Assembly: GCF_019175385.1 (NCBI RefSeq)
Contig: NC_083344.1
Location: 27,220,231-27,284,230, forward strand
Direction: 5' to 3'
Length of the DNA stretch: 64,000 nt
DNA from: Lycium barbarum
Lineage: Eukaryota; Streptophyta; Magnoliopsida; Solanales; Solanaceae
Part shown: positions 1-11,017 of the stretch, one piece after another
Layout: every line of letters begins with the position of its first letter
Position numbering within the stretch: position 1 is the stretch's first letter
Notes under the pieces: model-generated
The model's database searches: none
What the model saw: only the letters and a program-made list of their open reading frames with translations
Told to the model about the DNA's origin: nothing
Made by a program: the position numbers and the translations under genes

Positions 1-573
1 TCTGAGAAGCATGTAATTTGGTAATCTGGATAACATGCGTACTCTTGGTACTGTTTGTTTCGATTATGGTTCTGCTTTCTGTATTCTATGCCTTACATAC
101 TCAGTACATATTCTGTACTGACCCCTGTTCCTTGGGGGCTGCGTTTCATGCCGCGCAGGTACTCCCAGACGAGACAAGGACGCTATAAAAGATATTTCAG
201 CAGTGGTGGCGAACTCCATTTGCTCCTGGAGGACTGCCAAGTCAGTGTATGGTATATGTGTTATGGTTTCTGTATGATGTTAGAGACTTTGCAGACAGCG
301 TCATGGTTATAGTATGTCAGTCTGTAAGCGGTTCCGTCAGCCGATATGTCGGTCTGTGTTATGCATTGAATTTTGTATGACTATAGATTTGTTCGCTTGG
401 AAGCTTCGAGAAAGAACATTTCTGAAAGAAAGAAAGAAAAAATTACTATGTATTTTATCTGATTTGATTTAAAAGTTTGACGTAACTTTATGTGCAGCAA
501 GAGTCTGAGGGTTCGCTCGGCCCTAAGTAAGGGTCGGGTGCCCATCACACCCTAGTAAGGTCGGGGTGTGACA
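1..573 (+). mobile_element. LTR 3' portion (J), nested in another LTR
   Basis: This is the right-hand part of a plus-strand LTR whose left part lies outside the window. It carries the double-hairpin signature shared by most LTRs here, at 99-165: CAGTAC..GTACTG-type arms, then CCCC..GGGG arms, then a block close to TTTCATGCC..GCAGGTA. It ends with GGGGTGTGACA at 573, a normal LTR terminus. The next bases resume a different LTR (574-1654), so J was probably inserted into it. No primer-binding site follows. Related in style to the B, C and H LTRs. Confidence 0.6.
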
Positions 574-1654
574 CAATGCATGTCCTATGACCAATGTTTC
601 GAGAAACTACGAGTCTATGTTCATAAAGGTTTTCATGTGAGATAAAGGTAAGAGATACGCTATAGAAACGATAATGGAAATGATGAGCTTAAGCCCAAAG
701 ATTATAAAGTCTATCATGCGATACTTATACGAAATTCGTGCTACGAATACGATGTGCTTTTCATAGATTTTCTTTAAATTTAAATGTGTGCATTAATGAA
801 AGGTTACGATACACCTATAAGATATATATGATGACAATGATGATAATGAGATATACTGATCCTTGTTATGATGTATGTGATATGGTCGAGCCACTACGTG
901 GCCGAATACGGAAGATATGTATGTGATATTGTCGAGCCACTACGTGGCCGAATACGAATAATGTTTTATGTGTATGAGAAACTGCGGTACTACGATGATG
1001 AATTATGTGACATGATGATGTATACGCTATGATGGTTCATGTACGACGATTATGTATATGTGATATATGTATGAAATGTATTCATCCTTGAAGGTCGCGC
1101 AGGTTTTGCCTTTACCTCATGACTTATGATTTCTCTATTATGTTTGTTTCATTCATGTCTTACATACTCAGTACAATATTCGTACTGACGTCCGTTTTCT
1201 TTGGACGCTGTGTTCATGCCCACAGGTAGACAGGGAGACGGCGCGGACCTTTAGGAGCTATCAGCAGATTTGCAGAAGCACTCCATTATTTCGGAGGTGC
1301 TAATCGGGTTTATACTTTTGTGTATATATATATGTGTAAGTATTTTGGGCACGACGGGGTCTTGTCCTGTCCATATGTCTAGTACTCTAGTAGAGGCTCG
1401 TGGATACGTATATGTGGGTTATATGGTCTCACATGGTCACTACTTTATATATGTAGATATGTGTACATTATCTTTTGATAGCCAAAGGGCTTATGTATAT
1501 AAAAGTATTTATGTTCTTTAATGAAAATGATTTTCTTATGATTATGAGATTATAAACGAAAAAGGAGGCTTAATGAGTATGATGAGTAGTAGAATGAGCG
1601 GTGCTCGGTGGTAAGCCCCGGGTATCCGTCACGGCCCCTAGCTGGGTCGTGACA
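574..1654 (+). mobile_element. LTR 3' portion (K), same family as A LTRs
   Basis: The sequence resembles the 3' half of the A LTR (19000-20061), including the block TACTCAGTAC..GTACTGACGTCC..GGACGCTG at about 1170-1215, the AGCACTCC..GGAGGTGCT hairpin at 1277-1301, and the terminus GCTGGGTCGTGACA at 1654. No TGGTATCAGAGC primer site follows, so it is a solo LTR or a truncated element. Its left part is cut by the J insertion. Confidence 0.6.
870..960 (+). repeat. Two tandem 46-bp units in LTR K
   Basis: GTCGAGCCACTACGTGGCC recurs at 885 and 931, a 46-bp period. Each unit holds the small dyad GCCAC-tac-GTGGC. The unit occupies the part of the LTR where related LTRs carry the CCACTAGTGG minisatellite. 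Confidence 0.7.
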
Positions 1655-2627
1655 AAAGTTATGGACAGCAGATCCCCTACATAACTACATTTTATACATG
1701 TCAATATGGCTATAATGCTGGAAAGGCTCTATTAGAGCTATAAAACTGAAATGCTTTTGTTGGTTAAGTGTGACTATTCTCTCAAAGCTTATTGTGTGTT
1801 AACAGACCTTACATTCCATATAAGTGAGCAATTCATTAAGAATTACTCTTGGCATAAGCTTTCCTTGTCTGTATACCTCCTCCTCCTATCTTTGGAGGTA
1901 CCCTATTTTGTCTCCCTTCCTTTCTTGCCTTGGTCATTTGTCTCGGAGATACATCTCCTTTGTTGTGCCCATCTACTGCAGTTGAAATATTTTCTAAGTC
2001 ATCATCATCCCTAATATCCACTATTTTCTCTACATTTGCATCTTATTTTTTTCTTTGACTGGTGTGCTTGTTGCATGATTTTTGGCTACTTCCAAACTGT
2101 TCTGAACTCATGATTTTGGTTGTTCTTTGCTACAAGATGTGTTAGATTGTCCCTCCTGGCTATCTACAACTACTGATGTTTCTGTCTCCAATGATTTTGG
2201 AGGTATCTATATCTCAGTGTGTTGCCCTTGGACTTCAAGTGTTAGCATTTGTTGCTCATCAATTCCCTCCTACACCCATCAGGTGGTTCTTCCGGTAATT
2301 CTCTAGCCTGGTCCTAAAGTTATGAATCAGACATAAATTTGGTGAAACTTGAAAAAGAGAATTTTTGAAGTTAAATTTGAAAAAAGTATTTGGATGTTGA
2401 AGTTGTGTTTGACCATGCATTTCACTTGAAAACCTTTAAAATTTTATGAGTGGAGAATAATTACACCGAAAAAACCGAGTTTGATCGATTTTCAAACTTA
2501 AAAAACTCATCCTTAAAAACTAATCAAAAATCCAATCCAATCTATAACCAAACAATACTTCGCAAGCTTTTTTGAAAAAAAGAAAAGGAAAAAGACTTTT
2601 TTGTCCAAATGGCTCCATAATAACATT
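1655..2627. other. Old spacer with no intact gene
   Basis: AT-rich spacer between LTR K and the trimeric-type repeat at 2628. It contains an L1-like scrap (separate entry) and, around 2330-2580, an AT-rich stretch including TGTTTGACCATGCATTTC that resembles decayed MITE sequence. I could not define ends for that piece. Confidence 0.4.
1836..2300 (-). pseudogene. L1-type LINE fragment (ORF1/endonuclease linker)
   Basis: The minus strand gives a basic stretch with SPRQMTKARKEGRQ and a following Q-T-R motif. It resembles the linker between the zinc-knuckle protein and the endonuclease of plant L1 elements. Low-complexity polar sequence continues on the same strand towards 2300. There is no catalytic motif, so this is a weak family match and a fragment at best. 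Confidence 0.35.
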
Positions 2628-2745
2628 TTAAAAGGGGAAAAGGGTCAAAAATACCCCTCTACTTTGGAAAAAGGGCTAAAAATATCTTTCGAACTTATTT
2701 TGGGTCAAAAATACCTCTCCCATCCTTAAAGTTTTCAAATATACC
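2628..2745 (+). repeat. Partial GGGTCAAAAATACCCC-type repeat
   Basis: These 118 bp match the unit seen at 40079-40245, 40321-40488 and, inverted, inside 46198-46509. The piece ends abruptly at 2745, where LTR E begins with TGACACGACC. The copy beyond E (40079) starts again at the head of the unit, so E probably sits in or beside a small array of this repeat. Confidence 0.65.
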
Positions 2746-2795
2746 TGACACGACCCAACCGGAGGGCCATGACGGGCACCCGGAGCTAGCCTACC
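2746..2795 (-). mobile_element. LTR E, piece 1 (right terminus of minus-strand LTR)
   Basis: Begins TGACACGACCCAACC, the reverse complement of the common LTR end ..GGTCGTGACA. It is cut at 2795 by element D, whose target duplication CTACC occupies 2791-2795. E resumes at 17211. Confidence 0.7.
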
Positions 2796-2924
2796 TATAA
2801 CACCTCGTACCCTAACTAGCTCATGTTTAGGGAGTTAGAAACCAAGACAAAAGTGTTAGAATTGGAAAATTGGCCTCATGACGTCAATTGTACTAGTTAC
2901 GTCCAAAGTACGGCTTGTACATTG

Positions 2925-3165
2925 ATGTACGGGACGTACAATGGAAGGCGTACATCGGGGGAGTAAACCAGAAGTCATTGGTTCCACAAAGTGATGTACG
3001 GCCTGGGATGTACGGACCGTACATCAATGTATGGGGCGTACTTTCTAGCCCGTACATCAATGGCCAGACATAGTCCTTCACTGGAAAATTAAGGCAAAGT
3101 ACATCCACTATGTACGGGCCTTACTTTGAAGTACGGACCGTACATGGAGCCCGTACAATGCCCGT
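2925..3165 (+). promoter_or_regulatory. U3 palindrome cluster of D 5' LTR
   Basis: Repeated GTACGG and CCGTAC half-sites, with full palindromes TGTACGGACCGTACA at 3009-3023 and GTACGGACCGTAC at 3131-3143. A TATA-like CTATAAATAC follows at about 3178, so the cluster lies where U3 enhancers would be. The 3' LTR has the same cluster in weaker form (14755-15002). Confidence 0.6.
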
Positions 3166-3767
3166 GTCCACCAAAATCTATAAATACAAAGGGTTCATGT
3201 CACGACCCGACTAGGGGGCCATGACGGGTACCCGAAGCTAACTACCGAGCTAATCATCATACCCATCCTGGACACATATAATCTCCAAGGCAATACACAA
3301 ATATACGTAAGCCCTCATGGCTGGAAAAATGATATACAAAAATATACTCTGATGTATCCATAAGACAACAACTATCCACGCATCCGTATCTACAAGCCTC
3401 TACTAGAGTACTGAGATATAAGGACAGGACAGGACCCCGTCATACCCCAAATATATACATAAAATAATATGACCATAAGTATAGCACCTCCGGAGTAGTG
3501 GAGTGCTCCTGTGAATCCGATGATAAGCTCCTACGGGTCTACACCGTCTCCCTGTCTACCTGTGGGCATGAACACAACGTCCAAAAAGAAAAGGACGTCA
3601 GTACGAAAAATGTACTGAGTATGTAAGGCATGAATAATACTAGCATAATATAGAAATAATGAAACATGAGGCGAAGACATAACCTGCTTAGCTTTTAAAG
3701 GAAAACACATGTTATGCATATCAAATATACCGTCATCGTTAACCAGCGTCCGGGTAACTATCGCACG

Positions 3768-3975
3768 CCGCCCACTAGTGGTGTCATGTCCGGCCCTCTA
3801 GGCACGGTGTAATCATCAGCAGCCCGCCTTAGCGTTGTCATGTCCGACCAACTAGGCACGGTGTAATCATCAGCAGCGCGCCTTAGCGGTGTCATGTCCG
3901 GCCAACTAGGCACGGTGTAATCATAAGCCGCCCGCCTTAGCGGTGTCATGTCCGGCCAACTAGGCACGGTGTAAT
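3768..3975 (-). repeat. 54-bp minisatellite inside the solo LTR
   Basis: Four imperfect units containing CCGCCTTAGCGGTGTCATGTCCGGCC-like sequence with AACTAGGCACGGTGTAATCAT (shown here in two short parts). The leftmost unit includes the palindrome CCACTAGTGG. Related arrays sit at the same place in LTRs at 8870, 19290, 38640, 61680 and 63480. Confidence 0.8.
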
Positions 3976-5187
3976 CTCATCATCATATACTTATCATAAA
4001 GCATGCATTAGGAATCAATTAAATACTACAACTCTATCGGGTGACGTAAGGTCGAGAACCCCCGATTCCATTATGGAGTAGTCATAATCATCATGTCCCA
4101 CCTTGGAGGAACTAGTATTATAAGGTGAGTCTAGCAACAATGAATAATATCAAGGAATCATATAAGGATCATTAGCTTCATAAGCATATCATATCATAGG
4201 CTTTGGAATCTTTAGACTTAGGCTCATCATCATCATCGTTATACTCACAACGCATCACGTATCTTCATTTCATGAGAAGCTCTTAATTATCATGGACTCA
4301 TAGTTTCTGGAATATGAGAAAATCATGGAAAGTTAAAGGAAATCATATTATAGGAGTCATGCCTTAGAAATACAAGGGACTAGCGTCACATACCTTTATG
4401 TCTCCTTAACCCTAAACGCTCTTCTTCCAAGTTTGCGATTCTACATTCAAGAGAGTTTGTACTGAGATTAGATGACCGAACACATACTTAAACTTAAGCT
4501 AAAGCTAATGAAAATTGGGCAGCATCTCCTTTGTTTCTAAAACTTTCTCCATAAAATATAACAACTCCCAAACATCAACAACACTCCCACAATATCATAA
4601 TCAATGAACTTCATTAAGTTAATCATTATTCAATTCTCAAAATCCCCTCTCAAAGTCATCCATAACCATGATTATCACCCAACGTCATATTCATTCACAT
4701 ATAATGCTTCTTCAAGATTCTTAATATCATTCATAACAAGATTATACCCATAACATGTCAAGAACCATGATTCAAGCCAAGTTACCATTCAAAAATTCCA
4801 TTATTCTCATATTTGCAACCCATTTTCTACTTTCTTCCATAATCCAAGTCTTTCAACCATTCAATATTCTTAATAATGTGAAGTTGTCATAAAACTCACC
4901 TTTGATTAGGTAGGAATGGGTTTTTGATGAAAATACTTCACTTGGAGAAAGCCCTAACTTTAATTCTAAGGAAATTTCTAGCTTCCATGAACCCTTGTTA
5001 GCATCCTTGATTTCACTAATTATAGGTGTTTGACCTTTGATTTACCTTGGGCTTATAGTAATGAAGTTTGTGGAATATTTTAGAGTTCTTGAGAAAGGTG
5101 GAGAAGTTGGGAAATGAAAAATAATAACTTGGATCACTTATTTATACTTGAAAAAAAAAAGTTGTCCCGATCATGTTATACGGACAC

Positions 5188-5290
5188 TTATACGGTCCGT
5201 ATAAAGACCGTACTTCACCATCAGGGATTTTCCCTTCCTGTTGGGGTTATACGGACCGTATAAAGTTATTCGAACCGTATAAGTGGTCGT
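5188..5290 (-). promoter_or_regulatory. U3 palindrome cluster of the solo LTR
   Basis: Two perfect 17-bp palindromes: TTATACGGTCCGTATAA at 5188-5204 and TTATACGGACCGTATAA at 5247-5263, with further half-sites. They lie upstream (on the minus strand) of the TATA-like box near 5140. Confidence 0.65.
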
Positions 5291-6908
5291 ATAACTCCAT
5301 TTTTCCGAAGTTAATCTCGTCGTTCGTTTGATCTCCAATCCTTATGGAACCTTCTTATCACTTGTTTAACACTTCATTAACAACCTAGGGAGCGTTATAA
5401 CTTTTCCTCAAGACATTATTAAATCAACATTAGCTCGGTACTTTGCAAACCCTTTTCAAAACATGACTTATACTTTACATTCTTCAACGAACTTCTCCTC
5501 TTACCTCAAATGTCTTTGGAATCTTAATTAGAATTGTTAAGTACCCCTTCTTACTTGTAGGGACATCATATACATCTTACCCTGCGTTAGTCTATCTACC
5601 ACATGACGACATGAAATTTTCCGAGGTGTAACTGTTCAGTCCTAATTTCACTTTTCACCAGTTTCCAAGCCCTAGAACGAACAACTCTCATTCTCTATCA
5701 CCAAGAATATTAAGGTAAGTGATCCCAACCTATTTCAAATAGATTCTAACATATGTTAATGAACATTAAGCAAGAATTCATCATTCCCAACCTAGGGTTT
5801 CAAGAAAACCAATCTAAAGGGTTCAAGACTTAGGCTTTTGGGATTCTTCTCAAAGTTCAGACCCTTCTTGCAAATTTTAGAGCATATACAGGTATGTGAG
5901 GCTAACTATCTACGATAGGGATTGTTTATGATTTTACCTACACCTCATTCTTCACACTTATCAGTAAATTGACTCAGAATGCAATTTAGCCCTAGTTTCT
6001 TGAATAGTTGTAGAACTGTTACCTTCTAGGATTATAGTTTCATAATTCATTCATAGTTATCATTTTGAATATCATGAACTCAGTACGTAATAATCATTAT
6101 AGACTTGTGTATTAATATCACACGAGTCTCTGTTAGTGTATAATTAGTTATTGTCTTAAGTTCCATAATCAGAAATAGTTATCATGCTATCAGCTATAGC
6201 CCAGTCTCAGTCTTGTAAATTGTTTAATGTTGAACACCCATATCTATATTTGGGCCCTAGGCCACATTTTATGCATACGTATTTCTTGGGCCTGAGGCCA
6301 CAGATTTTGTGCACATTATTTGGACCCTAGGCCACAGTTTATATTTACAGTTATATAGGTGATTCTTCATTTAGAACAAGGAGTACTTCAGATCCTTACC
6401 TTCCTGTTTAGTTCAGTTTCAGTTTCAGTACTTATATTTCTTCTTTCAGTTGCTTTACATACCAGTACAATTCAAATGTGTTGATGTCCCTTTTTATTGC
6501 TTGGGTATACAGGTTGACGATCCAGCTAGCTAGGACTGCTCGTATCTGCTGCTTGGTGAGCTCCAGTTCCTCCAGGGTGTTATCCTGCTTTCAGTCTTTC
6601 CAGTTAGCTTTTCAGTATTCGTAGAGGATTCATAGACTTAGTCTAGTCAGTCAGCTATTAGTAAACTTTGATGTGTTAGCCCTGTTGGCATTGATTTCAG
6701 ATGTTTTAGACTTAAACAGTATTTTCGTATTTTAATATATTCCAGCCAGACTTTTTAGTAGATCAGCATGTGTTAGTCTTATTTCTTATTTTAGTATGTT
6801 TTGATATCACATGTTGATTCAGCCAGCCTATGGGTTCGCTCGGTCACATGCAGTTAGGCACCGAGTGTCGTGTTACGCCTAGGCCATGGTTCTAGGCGTG
6901 ACAAAGCT

Positions 6909-6920
6909 TAGTATCAGAGC
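6909..6920 (+). other. Primer-binding site of D
   Basis: TAGTATCAGAGC differs by one base from TGGTATCAGAGC, the plant site complementary to the 3' end of initiator tRNA-Met. It lies 5 bp after the 5' LTR end. Confidence 0.8.
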
Positions 6921-7119
6921 CTTAGGTTTAAGTGTCTTAGGGAGTCTATGAAACCGTGTCTAGTGGGGTCACCTTTATATGTGTAAGGTCCCCACATATA
7001 TAAACAGTTGACCACCAAGACATTCAGGATTTGTTTCACTTCTTTCATACTCTAGTTCGTGCAGTTAGAGCAGTACTTTTAGGAATTTTTCTAACTCGTG
7101 CGAATTACGTATTTTAGAA

Positions 7120-8232
7120 ATGGCTCCGAAAAGAAAGTACAACCATAGGAATATAGCTACGAGCCCTAGGGCTACTGCTGATGCAGCTACAGAAGAGAAC
7201 ACTCAGGCTCAGATAGCCGACCCAGCTAATGCTACCGCTACACCTCCTAGTGCTTTGGACGCGAATGTTAGAGGTTTTATTCAGCTGCTCACTCAGATTT
7301 TGGCAAACCAGGCCCAGCGACAAGAAACGACCCCTATCCTAAGTGATAGTAGTGGGTCGAACAGTTCTAGGACTCTGGAGTTTCTGCACATGAAGCTGTC
7401 AGTATTCACATGGTCTAAGAAAGATGAGGACCTGTAAAATTTCATTGATGGACTCCATAAAGTATTTCGTGTGATGCATGCTACTGATACATAGGCAGCA
7501 GAATTTGTAGCTTTCCAGCTGCAAGATGTGGCCCATATTCGGTAAGTAAAGGCTACTGAGTTTGAGAATCTAAGGCAGAATGACATGACTGTTCAGGACT
7601 ATTATCTCAAGCTCGTGCCATTGTCCAGACATGCTCCTCATATGGTTCTTTATATAAGGGTCGTGGTTAGGAGGTTTGTACTTGGGCTTAAACCCGAATT
7701 TCATAAGGATGCCAATATAGCCGCTCAAAATGACAAGATGACTATTTCCAAGATACTGACATTTGTGCAAGGTAATGAGGCTAAGTTGAAGGAATAAGAA
7801 GCCCTGCAGAAGCATAAAGATAGGGAATTCAGCAAGAGGGCTAAGTTTGTTGGTAATTTCAGTTTGGGAGGATCTTAAGGAGGTGGAAATTGTCAGTTCT
7901 TTAAGAATAGGTCATCAGGACCTGCTCCCTCTACAGCTAGTGCTCTATCTCAGAGGTACAAGTTTAATCAAAAAGGCCAAAACTTCAGAACAGCACAGTC
8001 ACAAGCCAGCATGACCGACCGTGGTTTCCAACACCCTACTTACAACACTTGTGGTAAGAAGCACTCAGGAGTATGTCGTTCGGGCATGGATGGTTATTTT
8101 GGGTATGGTCAGCCAGGTCACTTTCTGCGGGATTGACCGTCAGCAAGATAGAATACCGGAGGTAACGGTAATGTTGCTCAGTCCACTAATTCAGCAGCTC
8201 CTCGAAATTCCCAAGTCCAGTAGAGGTGTGGG
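7120..8232 (+). pseudogene. Element D gag remnant
   Basis: Starts at an ATG with MAPKRKYN. One frame is readable as the gag capsid region but has in-frame stops at 7435-7437 and near 7491, 7543, 7795 and 7876. The capsid part includes a leucine-rich QDYYLKLVPLSRHAPHM segment typical of gypsy gag. The zinc knuckle near 8080-8140 is degraded: cysteines are missing and a stop follows GHFLRD. The solo LTR at 8233 interrupts the reading frame before protease. It would form the virus-like particle core if intact; here it is non-functional. Confidence 0.8.
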
Positions 8233-8413
8233 TGTCACGACCCGACTAGGGGACGTGACGGGTACCCGGGGCTAACCACCGAGCACCACTCATTCTACTA
8301 CTCATCGTACTATTTAAACATCCTTTTATCAAATTCATACTTAAATCATAAGAAAATCATTTTTCATTTGAAAACATAAATACTTTTATATACATAAGCC
8401 CTTCGGCTATCAA

Positions 8414-8418
<5 letters not shown>

Positions 8419-8444
<26 letters not shown>
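8419..8444. repeat. (TA)n microsatellite
   Basis: About 13 TA units in a solo LTR. The same LTR position is TA-rich in several other copies. Confidence 0.9.
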
Positions 8445-8448
<4 letters not shown>

Positions 8449-9108
8449 CATAATGGCAACCTCATGAGACCATATAACCCACACTGCGTATCTACGGGCC
8501 TCTACTAGAGTGATAGACATGAGGACAGGACAGGACCCCGTCGTGCCCAAAACATACATATACATATATACCAAAAGAATAATCAATGGCACCTCTGGAA
8601 AATGGAGTGCTCTTCAAATCAACTAATAGCTCCCACGAGTCTGGATCGCCTCCCTGTCTACCTGTGGGCATGAACACAACGTCCAAAAAAAACGGACGTC
8701 AGTACGAACATTGTACTGAGTATGTAAGGCATAACGATAATAATACGTCAATGAGATAAAGAAAGCATCAAATATGGAGCAACTGTATCTGACTGTCAAT
8801 TATAAAAGAAATAATGTATGCCAGCTTACTTCATAGTCATCATCATATCATGTATGCATAAATGTATAAGCTGCCCGTCCATATAGGTACGGTGTAATAA
8901 TAATTAACCTGCGTCCAGGCCTCCCGCGTCCGGGATGTAAGCTGCCCACTAGTGGTGTATCTGCCCGGCCATGTAGGCACGGTGTAATCATACATAAAAT
9001 AATATATACTCATCATAATGCACGTATAATAACTCAAAGATAGCTATACTTTATCGAGGTGACCTAAGGTCGTGAACCCCCGATTCCATTATGGACATTT
9101 ATAAGTAT

Positions 9109-9545
9109 TCTGCCTCACCTTGAAGGGAATAGTATATGAGGTGAGTGTATTCAATAAATGACATCATTAACTTTATGGTTTCTGCCTCACCTTGAAGGAA
9201 ATAATGTATGAGGTGAGTATATACAATAGACGACATCTTTAACTTTATGGTATTCTGCCTCACCTTGAAGGAAATAATGTATGAGGTGAGTATATACAAT
9301 AGACGACATCTTTAACTTTATGGTATTCTGCCACACCTTGAAGGAAATAATGTATAAGGTGAGTATATACAATAGACGACATCTTTAACTTTATGGTATT
9401 CTGCCTCACCTTAAAGGAATAATGTATGAGGTGAGTATATACAATAGACGACATCTTTAACTTTATGGTATTCTGCCTCACCTTGAAGGACATAATGTAT
9501 GAGGTGAGTATATACAATAGACGGCATCTTTAGCGTTATAGGAAC
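9109..9545 (-). repeat. Six 72-73-bp tandem units, each carrying a hairpin
   Basis: TCTGCCTCACCTT-type starts occur at 9109, 9181, 9254, 9327, 9400 and 9472. Each unit contains CTCACCTT...AAGGTGAG-type arms around an AT-rich loop, that is, one copy of the hairpin found once in the related LTRs. Units differ by a few bases only, so the expansion is recent relative to the LTR. Confidence 0.9.
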
Positions 9546-10530
9546 ATCATATCATGAACTCTAGAATCTATATACTTAACTCATCATCATCATAATTGAA
9601 CTCATAATGTATCTGTTATCTCATGTAGCTATTCATGGACATAGACCCTTAGCTTTCCGGGATATAGAAGATTCATAGAGAAGAAGGAAAGTCATACCAT
9701 AGGATTCATGCCATAGAAATAAAGGACTAGCCTCACATACATTTTACGTTTATCTAATCTATCACTTGCTTGTTCTCCATTGATGCCACGTTTCTACCTT
9801 CAAGAGAAGTCGCATGAACATTAGCTAAGCGATTAGAAGAACGTGCTTACTGAAGCTAAACAAAATTGGACAGCATTTCCTTTGTTTATATGATTTCCTC
9901 CATATTTCATATCAACTCCCAAACATCCGTAACATCATTCATAATATCATAACTAACAATCATCATTTATCTACATTATCCACATTTCACAATGTCACTT
10001 CAATTTCCCCATAATCATGGTCATAATTCACTATTACGGTCTTTCACGTATAATGCTCATTCCATGTTCTAAATGTCATTCATAATCTACTTACAATCAC
10101 AACATATCCATATTAATAATTCACCCCAAACTATTTCTCAACAATGGCACTATTCACTCATTCATGACCCATTTTCTATATTCTTCAACAATCCAAGTGT
10201 TTCAAATTTTCAATATCTTAAACATCATGAAAATATCATAAAACTTACCTTAGATATTGTAGGAACAAGCCTTGAGTAGCAATACTCTTCTTGCACCAAA
10301 AACCCTAACTCACTTCCTTTGAAATTTCTTGGCTGAGATGACTTTAATGGGTTTCATACTCTTGATTCTTGTTGGTTTGATGAAGTTGATCATCAATTTC
10401 CTTTGAATTCTTGTTAATGAAATGTATGGAACCTTCTAGAGGTCTTAAGAGGGATGAAGGAATGTGGGAAATGAATTTAATGAAGTGGGAACACATTTAT
10501 ATAATCAGAACTTATTCAGCTCGTCGGGAC

Positions 10531-10660
10531 TTCCACGGACACTTGCACGGTCCGTGGAATATAGTACAACTCGTACAATCATTCATGGTTCACCACCAGG
10601 AGACCATCACCTCTGCTGGGTATTCTACGGACCAGTATACGGTCCGTGGATGTGGTCGTG
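10531..10660 (-). promoter_or_regulatory. U3 palindrome cluster (CCACGG type)
   Basis: Inverted arms TTCCACGGAC (10531-10540) and GTCCGTGGAA (10550-10559), then further ACGGACC and GGTCCGTGG half-sites. The core ACGG/CCGT matches other families, but the outer bases differ and stay complementary. Confidence 0.6.
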
Positions 10661-11017
10661 GAACTCACAACTTTTTCCGAAGTTGTTCTCGTCGTTTTGT
10701 TTGATCTCCAATCCTTATACAACCTTCTTAACACTTGTCTAATACTTCATTAATGATCTAAACATCCCTATAACTCATCCTCAAGACCTTACCAAACAAT
10801 TCTTAACGCAATATTTACGAAACCTTTCCTAAACCTCACTTTTACTCTACTTATCTTTATCAATCCTTATTCCATTAATTCATATAGCTTCAAGATCTTA
10901 ACGTACGCATTCTAAGACCACCAAATACTCGTCTTATAGTCTTAAGAACTTCCTGTTATCCTTAAGCTCACATTGGTTCATTCACTTGCGACGACATGAA
11001 ATTTCCAAGGTGTAACA

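Larger units (their letters stand above)
3198..5633 (-). mobile_element. Solo LTR in the 5' LTR of D
   Basis: Reads TGTCACGACCCGACTAGG at the left, the complement of the common LTR end. It finishes ..CCGAGGTGTAACT at 5633, with the usual terminal CA changed. Perfect 5-bp duplications GTTCA flank it (3193-3197 and 5634-5638), and no coding sequence lies between, so it is a 2436-bp solo LTR formed by LTR-LTR recombination. On its minus strand it has the U3 palindromes (5188-5263), a TATA-like AAGTATAAATAAG (about 5140), all the shared hairpins, and a 54-bp minisatellite. Confidence 0.92.
2796..6903 (+). mobile_element. 5' LTR of element D (interrupted)
   Basis: Starts TATAACACCTCGTACC, where the 3' copy has TGTAACGCCTCATACC, so the TG terminus has mutated. 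Ends GGTTCTAGGCGTGACA at 6903. It holds U3 palindromes such as TGTACGGACCGTACA (3009-3023), then the TATA-like CTATAAATAC just before the solo-LTR insertion. The GTAC/GACGTCC double hairpin typical of the other LTRs is degenerate here (about 6460-6510). Confidence 0.85.
8233..11017 (-). mobile_element. Solo LTR in the gag-pol region of D
   Basis: Left end TGTCACGACCCGACTAGG, right end CCAAGGTGTAACA. Perfect duplications GTGGG at 8228-8232 and 11018-11022. Length 2785 bp with no internal coding region. It is longer than its relatives mainly because a 73-bp unit is amplified six-fold (9109-9545). A (TA)n tract lies at 8419-8444. On the minus strand the U3 palindromes (10531-10645) precede a TATA-like TTATATAAATGTG at about 10495. 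Confidence 0.92.

Noticed and set aside
3758..3967. Repetitive open frame on the minus strand (18-residue period)
   Set aside because: It is the 54-bp minisatellite of an LTR read in an open frame, with no codon-level sign of a protein.
6440..6530. Double hairpin in family D LTR
   Set aside because: The flanking block is recognisable but the GTAC and GACGTCC arms no longer pair, so I do not count it as support.
9099..9517. Overlapping repetitive frames on the minus strand
   Set aside because: They are the 73-bp tandem array; the period is not a clean multiple of three and all frames drift.
9109..9545. CRISPR-like array
   Set aside because: Units are contiguous with no unique spacers, and this is a plant LTR.
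10411..10742. Two overlapping plus-strand frames of over 90 codons
   Set aside because: They lie in the U3 part of a minus-strand solo LTR and show no family features.
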